Assembly (NCBI GenBank): GCA_039033415.1 | Contig: JBCCCR010000020.1 | Coordinates: 1 to 64,000 of the forward strand | Direction of reading: 5' to 3' | DNA from: Pseudomonadota bacterium | Lineage (GTDB): Bacteria; Pseudomonadota; Gammaproteobacteria; Xanthomonadales; SZUA-38 | Length of the DNA stretch: 64,000 nucleotides | Shown here: positions 9,232-18,236 of the stretch, piece after piece | How positions within the stretch are numbered: position 1 is the first letter of the stretch | Layout: every line of letters starts with the position of its first letter | Translations under genes and position numbers: made by a program | The notes under the pieces: generated by a model | The model's input: only the letters and a program-made list of their open reading frames with translations | What the model was told of the DNA's origin: nothing | Databases searched by the model: none

Positions 9232-9299
9232 CGTTGTGGCTCCCCTGATTCCTGATGCACTGGTGATTGAGGTATGTGATCTTTTGGTTTCGGTCGCAT
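9228..9299 (-). other. possible 23-codon leader ORF, ATGA-coupled to the cytochrome gene
   Basis: ATG at 9299 preceded by AGGG at 7 bases; the reading frame runs 23 codons, is basic and Pro/Gln-rich, and ends in TGA at 9228-9230. That stop overlaps the cytochrome ATG as ATGA. The start sits at the position matching the RHS start codon if the two upstream elements are aligned. It may be a leader peptide that couples translation, or a remnant of a duplicated 5' end. No homology is claimed. Confidence 0.35.
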
Positions 9300-9311
9300 A
9301 GCAGACCCTGG

Positions 9312-9399
9312 TTCTCCGCAATTTCTGTCTATCGCGTAATTACGTGGCCAGGTTGGACATCGGATTTCAGAATTTCGGAATTTTGTGCCGGCTTTCGCA
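9312..9399 (-). repeat. upstream element copy B, in front of the cytochrome gene
   Basis: Second copy of the element described at 8054-8141, same orientation, same order of conserved blocks. It lies 81 bp upstream of the cytochrome start and 13 bp upstream of the candidate leader ORF. It falls in the 226-bp gap between the cytochrome and the antiporter genes. Confidence 0.6.
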
Positions 9400-9457
9400 T
9401 CGGCCCGCGGCTTTCGTACCGCCTAGTCGGCGGGTTCACCGCCCTGGTCGGGAAGCT

Positions 9458-10627
9458 TCAGTCGCGACGCAGGCGCGACGACGTGGCCAGTGGGGAGGGG
9501 TAGCGTGAGCCGATCCACGTGGATGAAACGATGAAGGTGAGGAGCATCGTGATCTGGATCAGGCTCGCCGCGGGATCGCTGATAAAGCCCGTTTCCAGCG
9601 CGAGCACCGCAATTAGCAGCGCAAATTCGCTGCTCTGACCCAGCCGCACGCCGATCTCCTGGGCCACCTTCGGTTTCTCGCCCTGGCGGCTCAGCAGCCA
9701 CCGGAACACGGCCGGTTTGATTAGCAGGAGCGCCGCGGCCAGAACCAGGGCAGGGAGCAGAATGTCGAGCGCGCCGTGCATATCCAGGCCGGCGCCCACC
9801 GAGAAGAAGAACACCACCAGAAAGAAATCACGCACGGGCCGCAGGTTCTGCACGATAAACAGCGCTGCCGGACTCTGCGCCAGCGCGACACCCGCGACAA
9901 ACGCACCAATCTCGTGAGAAAAGCCCAGCAGATGGGCAATTTGGGCAATCCCAAGACACCAGCCCAGCGTGAGCAGAAACACATATTCATGGATGCCGTC
10001 GAAGCGAGCCATGAGCGCGCGCAGCAAAAACTTTTCCACAGCCAGCACAAGGCCAAGCAGCAGCGGCAGGACCAGCAGCAGCCTTCCCAGTTCCCAGCCG
10101 AGCGAGGATGTGCGCCCGTAGCTTTCGAGGAGAAGGAGTACACCCACCGCCATGATGTCCTGAAGCAGGAGAATGCTAATGATGAGCTTGCCGGTGCGAC
10201 GATGGTGCAGCTCGGTCGTCGGCAGCAGCTTTACGCCGATGACGGTGCTGGAGAACATCATTGCCGCGCCGACCACCAGGCTGTCGGCAAGGCTAAGACC
10301 GAGCGCCGCGGAAACCGCCCAGCCGACAACGCCAAACAGCGTGGAGGACAAGAGCGTCACAACCGTCGCTTCACCCAGCCGTTGCGCCAGCTCCTGAGGC
10401 TGGAGATCCAGACCTAGGATAAACAGCAGGAATACGATGCCGACCTGAGCCATCCGGCGGAACAGCTCGGGGTCCGCTACCGCGTCAGCGCCCCAGGGGC
10501 CCAGCAAAACGCCGAGCACAATGTAGGCGACGAGCAACGATTGTTTGAGATAGAGGGCGAGCGTGGCGGCCAGCGCGGCGCCGGCAAAGATCACAACCAC
10601 AGAAAAGAAAATCGGATCCTCACCCAT
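9458..10627 (-). CDS. CPA2-family cation:proton antiporter (Kef-type membrane domain)
   Basis: 389 aa with about 11-12 hydrophobic segments. The N-terminal part has the family pattern of a first helix followed by YIVLGVLLGPWG and a VGIVFLLFILGLDL helix. Further in are an AAMMFSSTVIGVKLL segment and LLLQDIMAVGVLLLL, the conserved Gln-Asp helix of Kef/CPA2 exchangers that move K+ or Na+ against H+. It stops after the membrane domain, with no TrkA-N nucleotide-binding domain, so gating by NAD(H) or glutathione as in KefB/C is not expected. It is divergent from the reductase at 10769 with 141 bp between them. The transported ion cannot be told from sequence. Confidence 0.85.
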   Translation of the reverse strand: MGEDPIFFSVVVIFAGAALAATLALYLKQSLLVAYIVLGVLLGPWGADAVADPELFRRMAQVGIVFLLFILGLDLQPQELAQRLGEATVVTLLSSTLFGVVGWAVSAALGLSLADSLVVGAAMMFSSTVIGVKLLPTTELHHRRTGKLIISILLLQDIMAVGVLLLLESYGRTSSLGWELGRLLLVLPLLLGLVLAVEKFLLRALMARFDGIHEYVFLLTLGWCLGIAQIAHLLGFSHEIGAFVAGVALAQSPAALFIVQNLRPVRDFFLVVFFFSVGAGLDMHGALDILLPALVLAAALLLIKPAVFRWLLSRQGEKPKVAQEIGVRLGQSSEFALLIAVLALETGFISDPAASLIQITMLLTFIVSSTWIGSRYPSPLATSSRLRRD

Positions 10628-10768
10628 GCCAAGAGCTTAGCACCTCAATATTTCGGCAACGGCGCACTACGGGAGCGATATCCAGAAGTTATGGAGGTTC
10701 GCGGAATCGTAGGTATTCATTGGGAACGACCATGACAGGGCAGTCGACCATCGCGTACAGTTCCGGTC

Positions 10769-11815
10769 ATGCAGATTCCCAGCGAGATGCGCCAGTGGGT
10801 GCTGGCGAGCCGTCCAAACGGGCTGGCCACAGAGCAAGACTTTCGGCTTGAGACCGTACCGGTGCCCAGGCCAGGGCCCGGCGAGGTGCTGGTGCGGACA
10901 CAGTATCTGGGTGTTGCCCCAGTCATGCTGCGCTATATGACCAACAGCACCGACTTTGAAAAGGATCTTGAGATCGGTGACGTGATGCACGGGCGAGGCG
11001 TGGGGCTGGTGGTTCAATCCAACAACCCTCGCTGGCAGCCCGGCGACCTGGTCTACGCGCGGCTACGCTGGCGCGAGTACGCGCAGTTCGACGATGACCC
11101 TTACTACATCCCCATGCGGATGGCGCACCCGGACCTGAAGTGGTCTTACGGCGTTGGCACCCTTGGCAACAACGGCTTCACCGCCTTGGTTGGTATACGC
11201 GACATTGGCCGATTAGCCCCGGGTGACCGCGTGCTGGTTTCGGGTGCAGCCGGTGGTGTCGGGAGCAACTGCGCCTTTGTGGCAAAAGCGCTGGGGGCCT
11301 CCAAGGTTGTCGGCATTGCCGGAGGCAGCGCCAAGTGTGAGCTCCTGACGAACCGGCTTTCGTACGACGCCGCGATCGACTACAAGACTGATGGCGTGGA
11401 AGCGGCGGTCGATGAACATTTTCCAGACGGCGTTGACGTGTTCTTCGACAATGTTGGCGGAGAGCTGCTTGATCAGGTTATGGCGCGGATCCGGCGCCGG
11501 GCAAGGATCGTGATCTGCGGGCGGATCTCCGAATACCTCAAAGACCCGGCGGACTACCACCGCCACCGCAACCTCTATCGGATCGGCCTTATGGACGCGA
11601 AGCTGGAAGGGTTTTTTGTGGATGATTACCGGGCGCAATATCCGGAACTCGAAGGGGTGCTGGCAGACTGGATTCGGGCCGGTCAACTCGAGCCCTATGA
11701 GGACGTGATGGAGGGGCTGGAACAGATGCCGGCGGCGCTCATCGGCCTCTATGACGGAACCAACTCCGGTGTGCGGGTTGTGCGCATCGATCCCACCGCG
11801 GATCAGCGATCTTGA
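10769..11815 (+). CDS. NADPH-dependent MDR-family enone reductase (CurA/prostaglandin-reductase-like)
   Basis: 348 aa, the usual length. It is a zinc-free medium-chain dehydrogenase/reductase: N-terminal GroES-like fold with no zinc ligands, then a Rossmann domain with GAAGGVGSNCAFVAKALGA and VDVFFDNVGGELLDQV, which is typical of the leukotriene B4 dehydrogenase/curcumin reductase branch. These enzymes reduce the C=C bond of alpha,beta-unsaturated ketones or aldehydes with NADPH. No clear ribosome site is seen before the ATG; a second ATG at 10787 is possible. It overlaps the MFS gene by 4 bases (TTGA), so the two are probably cotranslated, which suggests a shared substrate. Confidence 0.82.
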   Translation: MQIPSEMRQWVLASRPNGLATEQDFRLETVPVPRPGPGEVLVRTQYLGVAPVMLRYMTNSTDFEKDLEIGDVMHGRGVGLVVQSNNPRWQPGDLVYARLRWREYAQFDDDPYYIPMRMAHPDLKWSYGVGTLGNNGFTALVGIRDIGRLAPGDRVLVSGAAGGVGSNCAFVAKALGASKVVGIAGGSAKCELLTNRLSYDAAIDYKTDGVEAAVDEHFPDGVDVFFDNVGGELLDQVMARIRRRARIVICGRISEYLKDPADYHRHRNLYRIGLMDAKLEGFFVDDYRAQYPELEGVLADWIRAGQLEPYEDVMEGLEQMPAALIGLYDGTNSGVRVVRIDPTADQRS

Positions 11816-13038
11816 CCCAGAGCGGTCCTGTGCGGGGCATGACCGGGCAGCCCTGGTATCCCTGGGCGGTTGCTCTTCTGGCGATGCTCACGGTGGTGGG
11901 CAGCAACGGGATGAGCAACTCAGGCTTGACCGTCTTCGACGAATCGCTCCTCAACGAGTTCCAGTGGTCGGTTGGCGAACTCAAGGTCCGCGATTCCATC
12001 AATTTTTTTGGCGCAGCGCTGCTGGTGTTTTTTGCGGGCTGGATGATGGACCGGGTTGGCTTCAAGCCGCTGCTGCTGACCGGGCTCGCCCTGCTTTGCG
12101 GGGTTTATCTCGCGTATCCATACGCGGAAACCCTGCTGGGCGTCTACGCATTGCATTGTGTGCTGGCGCTTGTGGTCACCTGCTCGGGAAACCTCATCGC
12201 ACTGATCACGGCAGCGACCTGGATGCCTCACCGGCGGGGCCTGGCGGTAGGGATCGCCGTCGCCGGGACCAGTATCGGAGGCATGATCATTCCCCCGCTG
12301 GCGGCGACGCTCAACCAGTCCGTGGGCTGGCGAGAAGCCATGCAGTGGCTGGCGATTTATCCAGCGCTTATTTTTGTGTTGGTTGCCCTGGTCGTTCGGC
12401 CCCGCAAGGTTGCGCAGCGCGGCGATCCATCCCTGGCTGAGGGTCTCACTTTTGGCGAGGCGGCCAGGACCCCCCAGTTCACCCTGGTGGCCATCGCCGG
12501 CGTCTGCACGTTCTACGCGATCCTCGCGCTTTATTCTCATTTGTTTTTGTACCTGCGGTCGCTGGAGTTTGAACCGGTGACCGCGGCGCTCGGCTTGACG
12601 GTGCTCTCGGCCCTGGGTCTGACCGGTAAGCTGGGGGCGGGATGGGCGAGTGACCTGGTGAACCCTTACCACCTGATCCGATTCTGCATGGTGCTGATGC
12701 TGACCGGGCTGGCCATCATCGTCCTCGTGCCGGGCGCGATCTGGGCAGGGCTGGCACTAACCGGGCTCGGTTGGGGTAGCCTGCACACCCTTTACAACTA
12801 CCTGCTGCTGGACCTGTTTGGTATGCGGGCTGCCGGCCGCATCAATGGATTTATTAGCGCCGGCGAATCTCTTGGCGGGGCACTCGGAATCGCCCTCAGC
12901 GGTTTCCTTTTTGACAAGGCAGGGGACTATTCGCTGGCGTTCGGCGTGATGCTGGCCGTAATGGCCCTCGGCACGCTGTCGACGCTACGCCTCCGTCCGG
13001 TTGCGGGCAGGCCCGAGGCTGTCGGCGCGGCCCATTAG
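11812..13038 (+). CDS. MFS transporter (OFA/monocarboxylate-like)
   Basis: 408 aa with 12 predicted membrane helices. MFS motif A-like loop after helix 2 (GWMMDRVGFKPLL). The repeated GISxGG-like glycine patterns (AVAGTSIGGMIIPPL, SAGESLGGALGIALSG) are typical of OFA or monocarboxylate-type carriers. The TTG start overlaps the stop of the preceding reductase; an ATG at 11839 (MTGQPWYPW) is the alternative and fits better just before helix 1. The pair reductase plus carrier looks like a small operon. The substrate is unknown; an organic acid is the best guess from the subfamily. Confidence 0.8.
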   Translation: MTQSGPVRGMTGQPWYPWAVALLAMLTVVGSNGMSNSGLTVFDESLLNEFQWSVGELKVRDSINFFGAALLVFFAGWMMDRVGFKPLLLTGLALLCGVYLAYPYAETLLGVYALHCVLALVVTCSGNLIALITAATWMPHRRGLAVGIAVAGTSIGGMIIPPLAATLNQSVGWREAMQWLAIYPALIFVLVALVVRPRKVAQRGDPSLAEGLTFGEAARTPQFTLVAIAGVCTFYAILALYSHLFLYLRSLEFEPVTAALGLTVLSALGLTGKLGAGWASDLVNPYHLIRFCMVLMLTGLAIIVLVPGAIWAGLALTGLGWGSLHTLYNYLLLDLFGMRAAGRINGFISAGESLGGALGIALSGFLFDKAGDYSLAFGVMLAVMALGTLSTLRLRPVAGRPEAVGAAH

Positions 13039-13117
13039 AAGATCAAATTCGGCGCCACGGAATCCATGGGTTCGTGGCATATTGTTACCAGTAGCCAACC
13101 CGAGGGGAATATCCAAC

Positions 13118-13624
13118 ATGTACCGACACATGAAGCTTGGCGCCTCGTTACTGCTATTGGCGACAACCGCCGGGGCGGAGGTTGTGTCTTCCAGCGAAAA
13201 CCACTTTGTCCTTCGCCACGAAGCCGAGTCGACGCTACCCCCTCACGCACTCTGGGATCGACTGATCCAACCTTCAACGTGGTGGCATCCGGACCATTCG
13301 TACTCGGGAAAGGCAGAAAACTTGTCTCTGGACCCGACTGCAGGCGGATTGTGGCGTGAGGATTGGGAAGGTGGTTCGGTCAGTCATGGACGCGTCCTCT
13401 ATGTCCAGGAGGGAAAGACCATTCGACTCGAGGCGCCGTTTGGTCCGCTGCAGGAGCTTGGCGTTTACGTCATCTGGACCATCAACATCAGCGAAAACGA
13501 GGATGGTTCTACGGTGGTGTTTGACGAGGTGGCGAATGGTCCCTCGACGGCAAACCTCCCCACCATGGCCAAAGCGGTCGACGGTGTGAAGGCTGAGGCG
13601 ATTCGCCGGCTCACTATGCCGTAG
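13118..13624 (+). CDS. exported SRPBCC-fold protein
   Basis: 168 aa from the ATG at 13118 with GAGGGG 8-13 bases upstream; the open frame extends upstream to 13001 inside the MFS gene but is not needed. Signal peptide about 1-22 (MKLGASLLLLATTAGA). The body reads as a START/Bet v1-like fold: an ALWDRLIQPSTWWHPDHSYSG helix-loop, then strands ending in DGSTVVFDEVANGP and a C-terminal helix (AKAVDGVKAEAIRRL). SRPBCC domains bind hydrophobic ligands. The signal peptide puts it in the periplasm, which is less usual for this fold. No catalytic residues are assigned. Confidence 0.72.
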   Translation: MYRHMKLGASLLLLATTAGAEVVSSSENHFVLRHEAESTLPPHALWDRLIQPSTWWHPDHSYSGKAENLSLDPTAGGLWREDWEGGSVSHGRVLYVQEGKTIRLEAPFGPLQELGVYVIWTINISENEDGSTVVFDEVANGPSTANLPTMAKAVDGVKAEAIRRLTMP

Positions 13625-13728
13625 CGACGGCCTGGCAGCGGAGCGTGGGGTAGTCCGTACCACTGGTTTTTAGTCCTGGAATTCACTAAGGTTTCGGGAT
13701 CCTTCTTTACTGCTTTTCAGGACCCGAT

Positions 13729-14232
13729 ATGCTGAACCTGCGAGCTCCGATCGCCTTAGCTTATGCCCTCGCCGGCCTTCTGCTCACTGCCAGCGCCAGC
13801 TTTGCCCAGGAGGCCGTACGTCTATCAAAGCCAGTGGCCGTCACGGCAGAACATGAAACGTTCGGGGCGCTGCTGCCCGAAGGTGTTGCAGCCACCACGC
13901 TATCATCGGTGATGGGCAGCCCGGAGGATCATCTGGGTACCACGGTGGTCGTCAATACCCGGGTGGATAAGGTCTGTCAGAAGAAAGGCTGCTTCTTCAT
14001 CGCTCAGGACGGTGAGTCAATGGTACGGGTGTCGTTTGTGGACTACAGCTTCTTTGTCCCCACCGATATCGCCGGAAGACAGGTGACGCTCGCCGGGGAG
14101 CTGACGCCGCGAGAATTGACGGAAGCTGAGGCCGCGCACTACCGCGAGGACGTTGGCGGCGCATCAGGCGGAATGGAAGCTGGGCTCGTCTACGAAATCG
14201 TCGCCACCAGCGTTCAGGTGCCGCGGAGCTGA
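13729..14232 (+). CDS. exported DUF4920 domain protein
   Basis: 167 aa with signal peptide (LAYALAGLLLTASASFA, cleavage about 26). The central part has the DUF4920 signature: a GTTVVVNTRVDKVCQKKGC strand pair followed by FFIAQDG...VRVSFVDYSFFVP, and then a strand GRQVTLAGEL. The fold resembles OB-type small beta barrels, and the Cys pair VCQKKGC is conserved in the family. The role is not established; a small-molecule or metal-binding function is possible. Ribosome site CAGGA precedes the ATG. It lies 104 bp after the SRPBCC gene and 49 bp before the cysteine synthase. Confidence 0.75.
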   Translation: MLNLRAPIALAYALAGLLLTASASFAQEAVRLSKPVAVTAEHETFGALLPEGVAATTLSSVMGSPEDHLGTTVVVNTRVDKVCQKKGCFFIAQDGESMVRVSFVDYSFFVPTDIAGRQVTLAGELTPRELTEAEAAHYREDVGGASGGMEAGLVYEIVATSVQVPRS

Positions 14233-14281
14233 GCGGAAACGCCCTGGCCCACAGCGGTTGGGCCAGACCAAGCAATCTCTG

Positions 14282-15292
14282 ATGTCCGATACTCATCAAG
14301 GCGTCCTCGGCGCCATTGGCAACACGCCGCTGCTGCGCCTTAACCACGCCTCGGCCGAAACCGGCTGCGAGATTTTTGGCAAAGCGGAGTTCCTCAATCC
14401 AGGCATGTCGGTCAAGGATCGGCCTGCGCTCAACATGATCCTGGAAGCCGAGCGTCGGGGGCAGCTCAAGCCCGGTGGGCTGATCGTTGAGGGCACCGCA
14501 GGCAATACGGGGATTGGCTTGGCGCTGGTTGCAAACGCGCGGGGTTATCGCACCCGCATCGTCATGCCAAACACCCAGAGCCAGGAAAAAGTTGCCTTTC
14601 TCAAGGCTTGCGGCGCAGAGGTGGTGCAGGTGCCCGCGAAGCCGTATTCCGACCCGCAGCAGTATCAGCACGTCGCACGGCGATTGGCTGAGGAGCTGGC
14701 TGCCGAAGAACCGGCGGGCGTGCTGTTCGCCGATCAGTGGAACAACCTGGACAACCGGGCTGCCCATTTCGCCACGACGGGTCCGGAAATCTGGCGGCAA
14801 ACTGACGGGGCGATAGACGGATTTATCTGTGCGGTGGGGACCGGCGGCACGCTTGCCGGCGTTTCCACCTATTTGCGGCAGCAGAAGAACAACGTAACGA
14901 TCGGGTGCGCAGATCCTGCTGGCGCAGCGATGTACCACTTTTTCACTGGCGGCGAAGCCAAAGCCACCGAGGGCGGCAGTGTCGCTGAGGGTATTGGCCT
15001 TGGGCGTAAAACGGTGATCGTTGAGGACGTGTCGGTAGACGTAGCCTGGACTATCCCGGACACGGAGTTTATGCCGGTGCTTTTCGACCTCGTGACCCGG
15101 GAAGGGCTGCTGCTGGGGGCGTCTGCGGCGCTGAACGTGGCTGGCGCCCTTCGCCTGGCGCGAGAGCTGGGCCCCGGCCACACCATCGTCACCATTCTGT
15201 GCGATAGCGGCGCCCGCTATCAGTCCAAGCTATTCAATCCCGAGTTTCTACGCAGCAAGGGCTTTGACGTTCCGTCCTGGCTGGAGGACTAA
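14282..15292 (+). CDS. cysK: cysteine synthase A family (O-acetylserine sulfhydrylase)
   Basis: 336 aa from the ATG at 14282. It is a PLP fold-type II enzyme: IGNTPLLRL near the start, the PLP lysine in NPGMSVKDRPA (about residue 42), the substrate loop EGTAGNTGIGLALVA, the phosphate-binding glycine loop GTGGTLAGV, and the C-terminal ILCDSGARY, where a Ser/Asp contacts the PLP ring nitrogen region. It makes cysteine from O-acetylserine and sulfide in the cytoplasm. The longer C-terminal part (SVAEGIGLGR, ending KGFDVPSWLED) belongs to a branch seen in several proteobacteria and differs from E. coli CysK. A related cystathionine-type activity cannot be excluded. Confidence 0.85.
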   Translation: MSDTHQGVLGAIGNTPLLRLNHASAETGCEIFGKAEFLNPGMSVKDRPALNMILEAERRGQLKPGGLIVEGTAGNTGIGLALVANARGYRTRIVMPNTQSQEKVAFLKACGAEVVQVPAKPYSDPQQYQHVARRLAEELAAEEPAGVLFADQWNNLDNRAAHFATTGPEIWRQTDGAIDGFICAVGTGGTLAGVSTYLRQQKNNVTIGCADPAGAAMYHFFTGGEAKATEGGSVAEGIGLGRKTVIVEDVSVDVAWTIPDTEFMPVLFDLVTREGLLLGASAALNVAGALRLARELGPGHTIVTILCDSGARYQSKLFNPEFLRSKGFDVPSWLED

Positions 15293-15445
15293 GGACTGCT
15301 TAGGGGAGTGGTGGAAGCCTGGCGCGGGCACCGACCTCAACGGTCATCTGAGAACGGTTTCCGCGAGTAATGGCTGGTGGGCTATGGCTAGCTGCCATTC
15401 TTGCGTTATCGTTCGCTACCTTATGTGCCCATCGGTTGCTGCCTT

Positions 15446-17275
15446 ATGATCAAGAAGACCCTGAAGTGGTTCGGCGTAAGCCTGCTGGCCATCCTGCTTG
15501 CCGGCGGCTCGTTTGTCGCCCACGAGTGGTATGCGGAAAAGCCTTTCTTCGCAAACAACTTCTACAACCGCTCCTTCCTCAAGTTTGTCCTGGAAAGCCC
15601 CCAGCAGCTGACCAGCATGGGCATGCTGGAAAGCATCGGCATCAACGGCCACAACGCTGAGTGGGACGACGCCTCGATTGCTGCGGGCGATCGCCAGTTC
15701 GAGTTCCTCGATGAGGTCATGACAAGCATGTCTCGCTATACCGACGACGAGCTGTCCGAAGACGAGCTGATCTCCAAGAAGATTGTGATGGAGCTCCTGG
15801 GCGACCCCGAGGAGCAGCGGCGCTTCCGCTTTTATGGCTATCCAGTCAACCAACTCTCCGGGCTGCAGATTTCGCTGCCTCGCTTTCTCGACACTTTCCA
15901 CGAGGTAACGACCGCAGAGGATGCGGAGCACTATGTCGCAAGGCTTTCCAAGCTCGACATGAAACTCAACCAGGCTATGGAAGGGATCCAGCGGCGGGAA
16001 GAGCTTGGAATCATCCCGCCGATGTTTGTCATCGATAAGTCAGTCCAAATCATGACCGAGTTCGTTGAACAGCCGGCGACTGAGAACGTGCTTTACGTTT
16101 CCTTCCGCGACAAGCTTGCTAAGGCTGACGTAATCGACGAAGCACAGCGGGAAGTCTATCTGGCCCGAGCGAGCGCCGAGATCGAGAACACGGTCTATCC
16201 GGCCTGGCGAGGTTATATCGGCTACTTCACAGGACTGCGCAGCAAGGCGACGAGTGATGCAGGCGTTTGGAAGTTTCCGGACGGGGAGGCTTACTATGCT
16301 TCTCGCCTGAAAGAAAACACGACGACGGAGATGTCGGCCGGCGAGATCCATCAGGTCGGTCTGTCAGAAGTCGACCGCATCCAGGGTGAAATGCTGGCTA
16401 TTCTGGAAGCTCAGGGCTACGACCGGTCGCTGGGCTTCACGGAGCTGATTAACCAGGTTGCGGGAGAGGATCGCTTCTATTACCCGGACACGGACGAGGG
16501 ACGAGAGCAGATCCTCGACGACTACCGGGGGATCATTGCTGAAATTAATGCGGGCATTATGAGCGTCTTCCACTCGAAGCCCCGGGCGGCCGTCGAGGTT
16601 CGTCGAGTCCCCCAGTTTTCTGAGAAGACCTCGCCGGGTGCCTACTATACCGGTCCGTCCATGGACGGATCCCGGCCGGGAATCTTCTACGCCAACCTCT
16701 ATGACATCAAGGCGACGCCGAAGTACGGCATGCGCACGCTTGCTTACCACGAGGCAGTCCCCGGCCACCATTTCCACATCGCCAGTCAACGGGAACTCGA
16801 GGGTGTGCCGATGTTCCGCAAGCAGATCGGCTTCACCGCCTATGCGGAGGGCTGGGCGCTGTATGCGGAGCAGCTCGCCTGGGAAATGGGCTACGAGAAA
16901 GACCCGTGGGACAACCTTGGGCGTCTCCAGGCCGAGCTGTTCCGGGCAGTGCGCCTGGTCGTCGATACGGGCATCCACGAAAAGCGCTGGACGCGAGAAT
17001 CCGCCATCGAGTACATGCTCGCGAATACCGGGATGGCTGAGTCCGACGTTGTCTCTGAGATCGAGCGCTACATTGTGAATCCGGGTCAGGCGACTGCCTA
17101 CAAGGTGGGCATGATGGAGATCCTCCGGCTGCGCGAGGAGGCCAAGACGGCGCTGGGCGATCGCTTTGATCTTCGCGATTTCCACGAGGTAGTCCTCAGG
17201 AAGGGTGCCATGCCGCTGTGGCTTTTGAGAGATCGCGTCGAGGACTGGATCGCGGCGGGTGGGGGCCGTGTCTGA
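15446..17275 (+). CDS. membrane-anchored DUF885 protein (putative zinc peptidase)
   Basis: 609 aa from the ATG at 15446, which starts just before a hydrophobic anchor (TLKWFGVSLLAILLAGGSF). The DUF885 hallmark HEAVPGHH is at 435-442, followed by TAYAEGWALYAEQL about 30 residues on; together these give a HExxxxHH...E zinc site like that of gluzincin-related peptidases. The length matches the family (about 580-620). It probably faces the periplasm. Family members are thought to be peptidases, with few characterised. No strong ribosome site is visible. It is convergent with the SDR gene. Confidence 0.85.
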   Translation: MIKKTLKWFGVSLLAILLAGGSFVAHEWYAEKPFFANNFYNRSFLKFVLESPQQLTSMGMLESIGINGHNAEWDDASIAAGDRQFEFLDEVMTSMSRYTDDELSEDELISKKIVMELLGDPEEQRRFRFYGYPVNQLSGLQISLPRFLDTFHEVTTAEDAEHYVARLSKLDMKLNQAMEGIQRREELGIIPPMFVIDKSVQIMTEFVEQPATENVLYVSFRDKLAKADVIDEAQREVYLARASAEIENTVYPAWRGYIGYFTGLRSKATSDAGVWKFPDGEAYYASRLKENTTTEMSAGEIHQVGLSEVDRIQGEMLAILEAQGYDRSLGFTELINQVAGEDRFYYPDTDEGREQILDDYRGIIAEINAGIMSVFHSKPRAAVEVRRVPQFSEKTSPGAYYTGPSMDGSRPGIFYANLYDIKATPKYGMRTLAYHEAVPGHHFHIASQRELEGVPMFRKQIGFTAYAEGWALYAEQLAWEMGYEKDPWDNLGRLQAELFRAVRLVVDTGIHEKRWTRESAIEYMLANTGMAESDVVSEIERYIVNPGQATAYKVGMMEILRLREEAKTALGDRFDLRDFHEVVLRKGAMPLWLLRDRVEDWIAAGGGRV

Positions 17276-17385
17276 GGGAAACTCCGGCCTCTAGTAGCGT
17301 CCTGCAAAGTCCGGACGGCGGCTAGCAGCAACAGGGGTGGATGAGAGCTTTGAAGTTCCGCCCCTGCTGGTCGATTGACCTTTTG

Positions 17386-18180
17386 TCAGGACAGTGGCGG
17401 CAGCCCGGCTCGCTTCCTGCCATCAGGCGTTTTCAACGAAAAGTCAGTCCCCGCATATTCGGCCGCATCATCGCTGCAAAGATACTCCAGGGCCTTTGCA
17501 ACCCACTCCGCGGGGATATGTGCATCGGGCGAAAGCTGGCTCACCGGATTCACGCCGGAATCGCGGATCGACACCTGCATTTGTGTGTCCACCGTCCCCG
17601 GGCTGATGCCCAAGGTGCGGATTCCCTGCTCGGCGTATTCCTTGTGGGCGCAGGCGGTCAGCATCAAAACCGCCGCTTTGCTCGAACAATAGTGGCTCCA
17701 GCCTTCCAGCGCGGAAACCGCTGCGCCAGAGCTGACGTTGATAATGACGCCGCCGCCACCTTGGAGCATCGCCGGAATGGCAAACCGCATTCCGTAATAG
17801 ACGCCTTTGTAGTTGATATCGGCGATACGGGCCCACTCAGCGGGGTCGCTGTCGGCAAGCCGGGCGATAGGGTCGATCAGCCCGGCGTTGTTGACCAGAA
17901 CATCCAAGCCGCCAAATTTCTCGACCGTTTGTTCGACCAGTCCCTGAACCTGTCTTAAATCGCCGACGTCGCAGGGCACAGCGATGGCCGTGCCGCCGTC
18001 GTTGCGGATCTCCTGGGCCAGTGATTCGATCGACTCGGCACTTCTGGCGGCGAGCACAACGCGGGCGCCGCGGTCGGCAAAACGCCGTGCCGCCGCAGCG
18101 CCAATGCCGCGGCTGGCGCCGGTGATGATGGTGGTTTTGTTTTCTAAAGTGCTCAAGCGCGTGGTATTCCGTTTGTTCAA
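17386..18180 (-). CDS. short-chain dehydrogenase/reductase (SDR)
   Basis: 264 aa, a classical SDR. NAD(P) loop TGASRGIG at about 20-27, acidic-free ARSAES after beta 2 (favours NADP), CDVGD, the NNAG motif at about 97-100, catalytic Ser in INVSSGAAVS and the YxxxK pair in HYCSSKAAV. The C-terminal region (SPGTVDTQMQ) is normal. The substrate is unknown. Its start lies 56 bp from the stop of the amidohydrolase gene on the same strand, so the two may be cotranscribed. Confidence 0.85.
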   Translation of the reverse strand: MNKRNTTRLSTLENKTTIITGASRGIGAAAARRFADRGARVVLAARSAESIESLAQEIRNDGGTAIAVPCDVGDLRQVQGLVEQTVEKFGGLDVLVNNAGLIDPIARLADSDPAEWARIADINYKGVYYGMRFAIPAMLQGGGGVIINVSSGAAVSALEGWSHYCSSKAAVLMLTACAHKEYAEQGIRTLGISPGTVDTQMQVSIRDSGVNPVSQLSPDAHIPAEWVAKALEYLCSDDAAEYAGTDFSLKTPDGRKRAGLPPLS

Positions 18181-18236
18181 TAGTTAAGGCGCAGTCTAGC
18201 CCGCTTGGCATCGGGCTCGTCGTTTGATTTGACGGA

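Noticed and set aside
13997-15181. 394-codon minus-strand frame opposite the DUF4920 and cysteine synthase genes
   Set aside because: It crosses two well-supported genes and an intergenic gap; composition is typical of a shadow frame.
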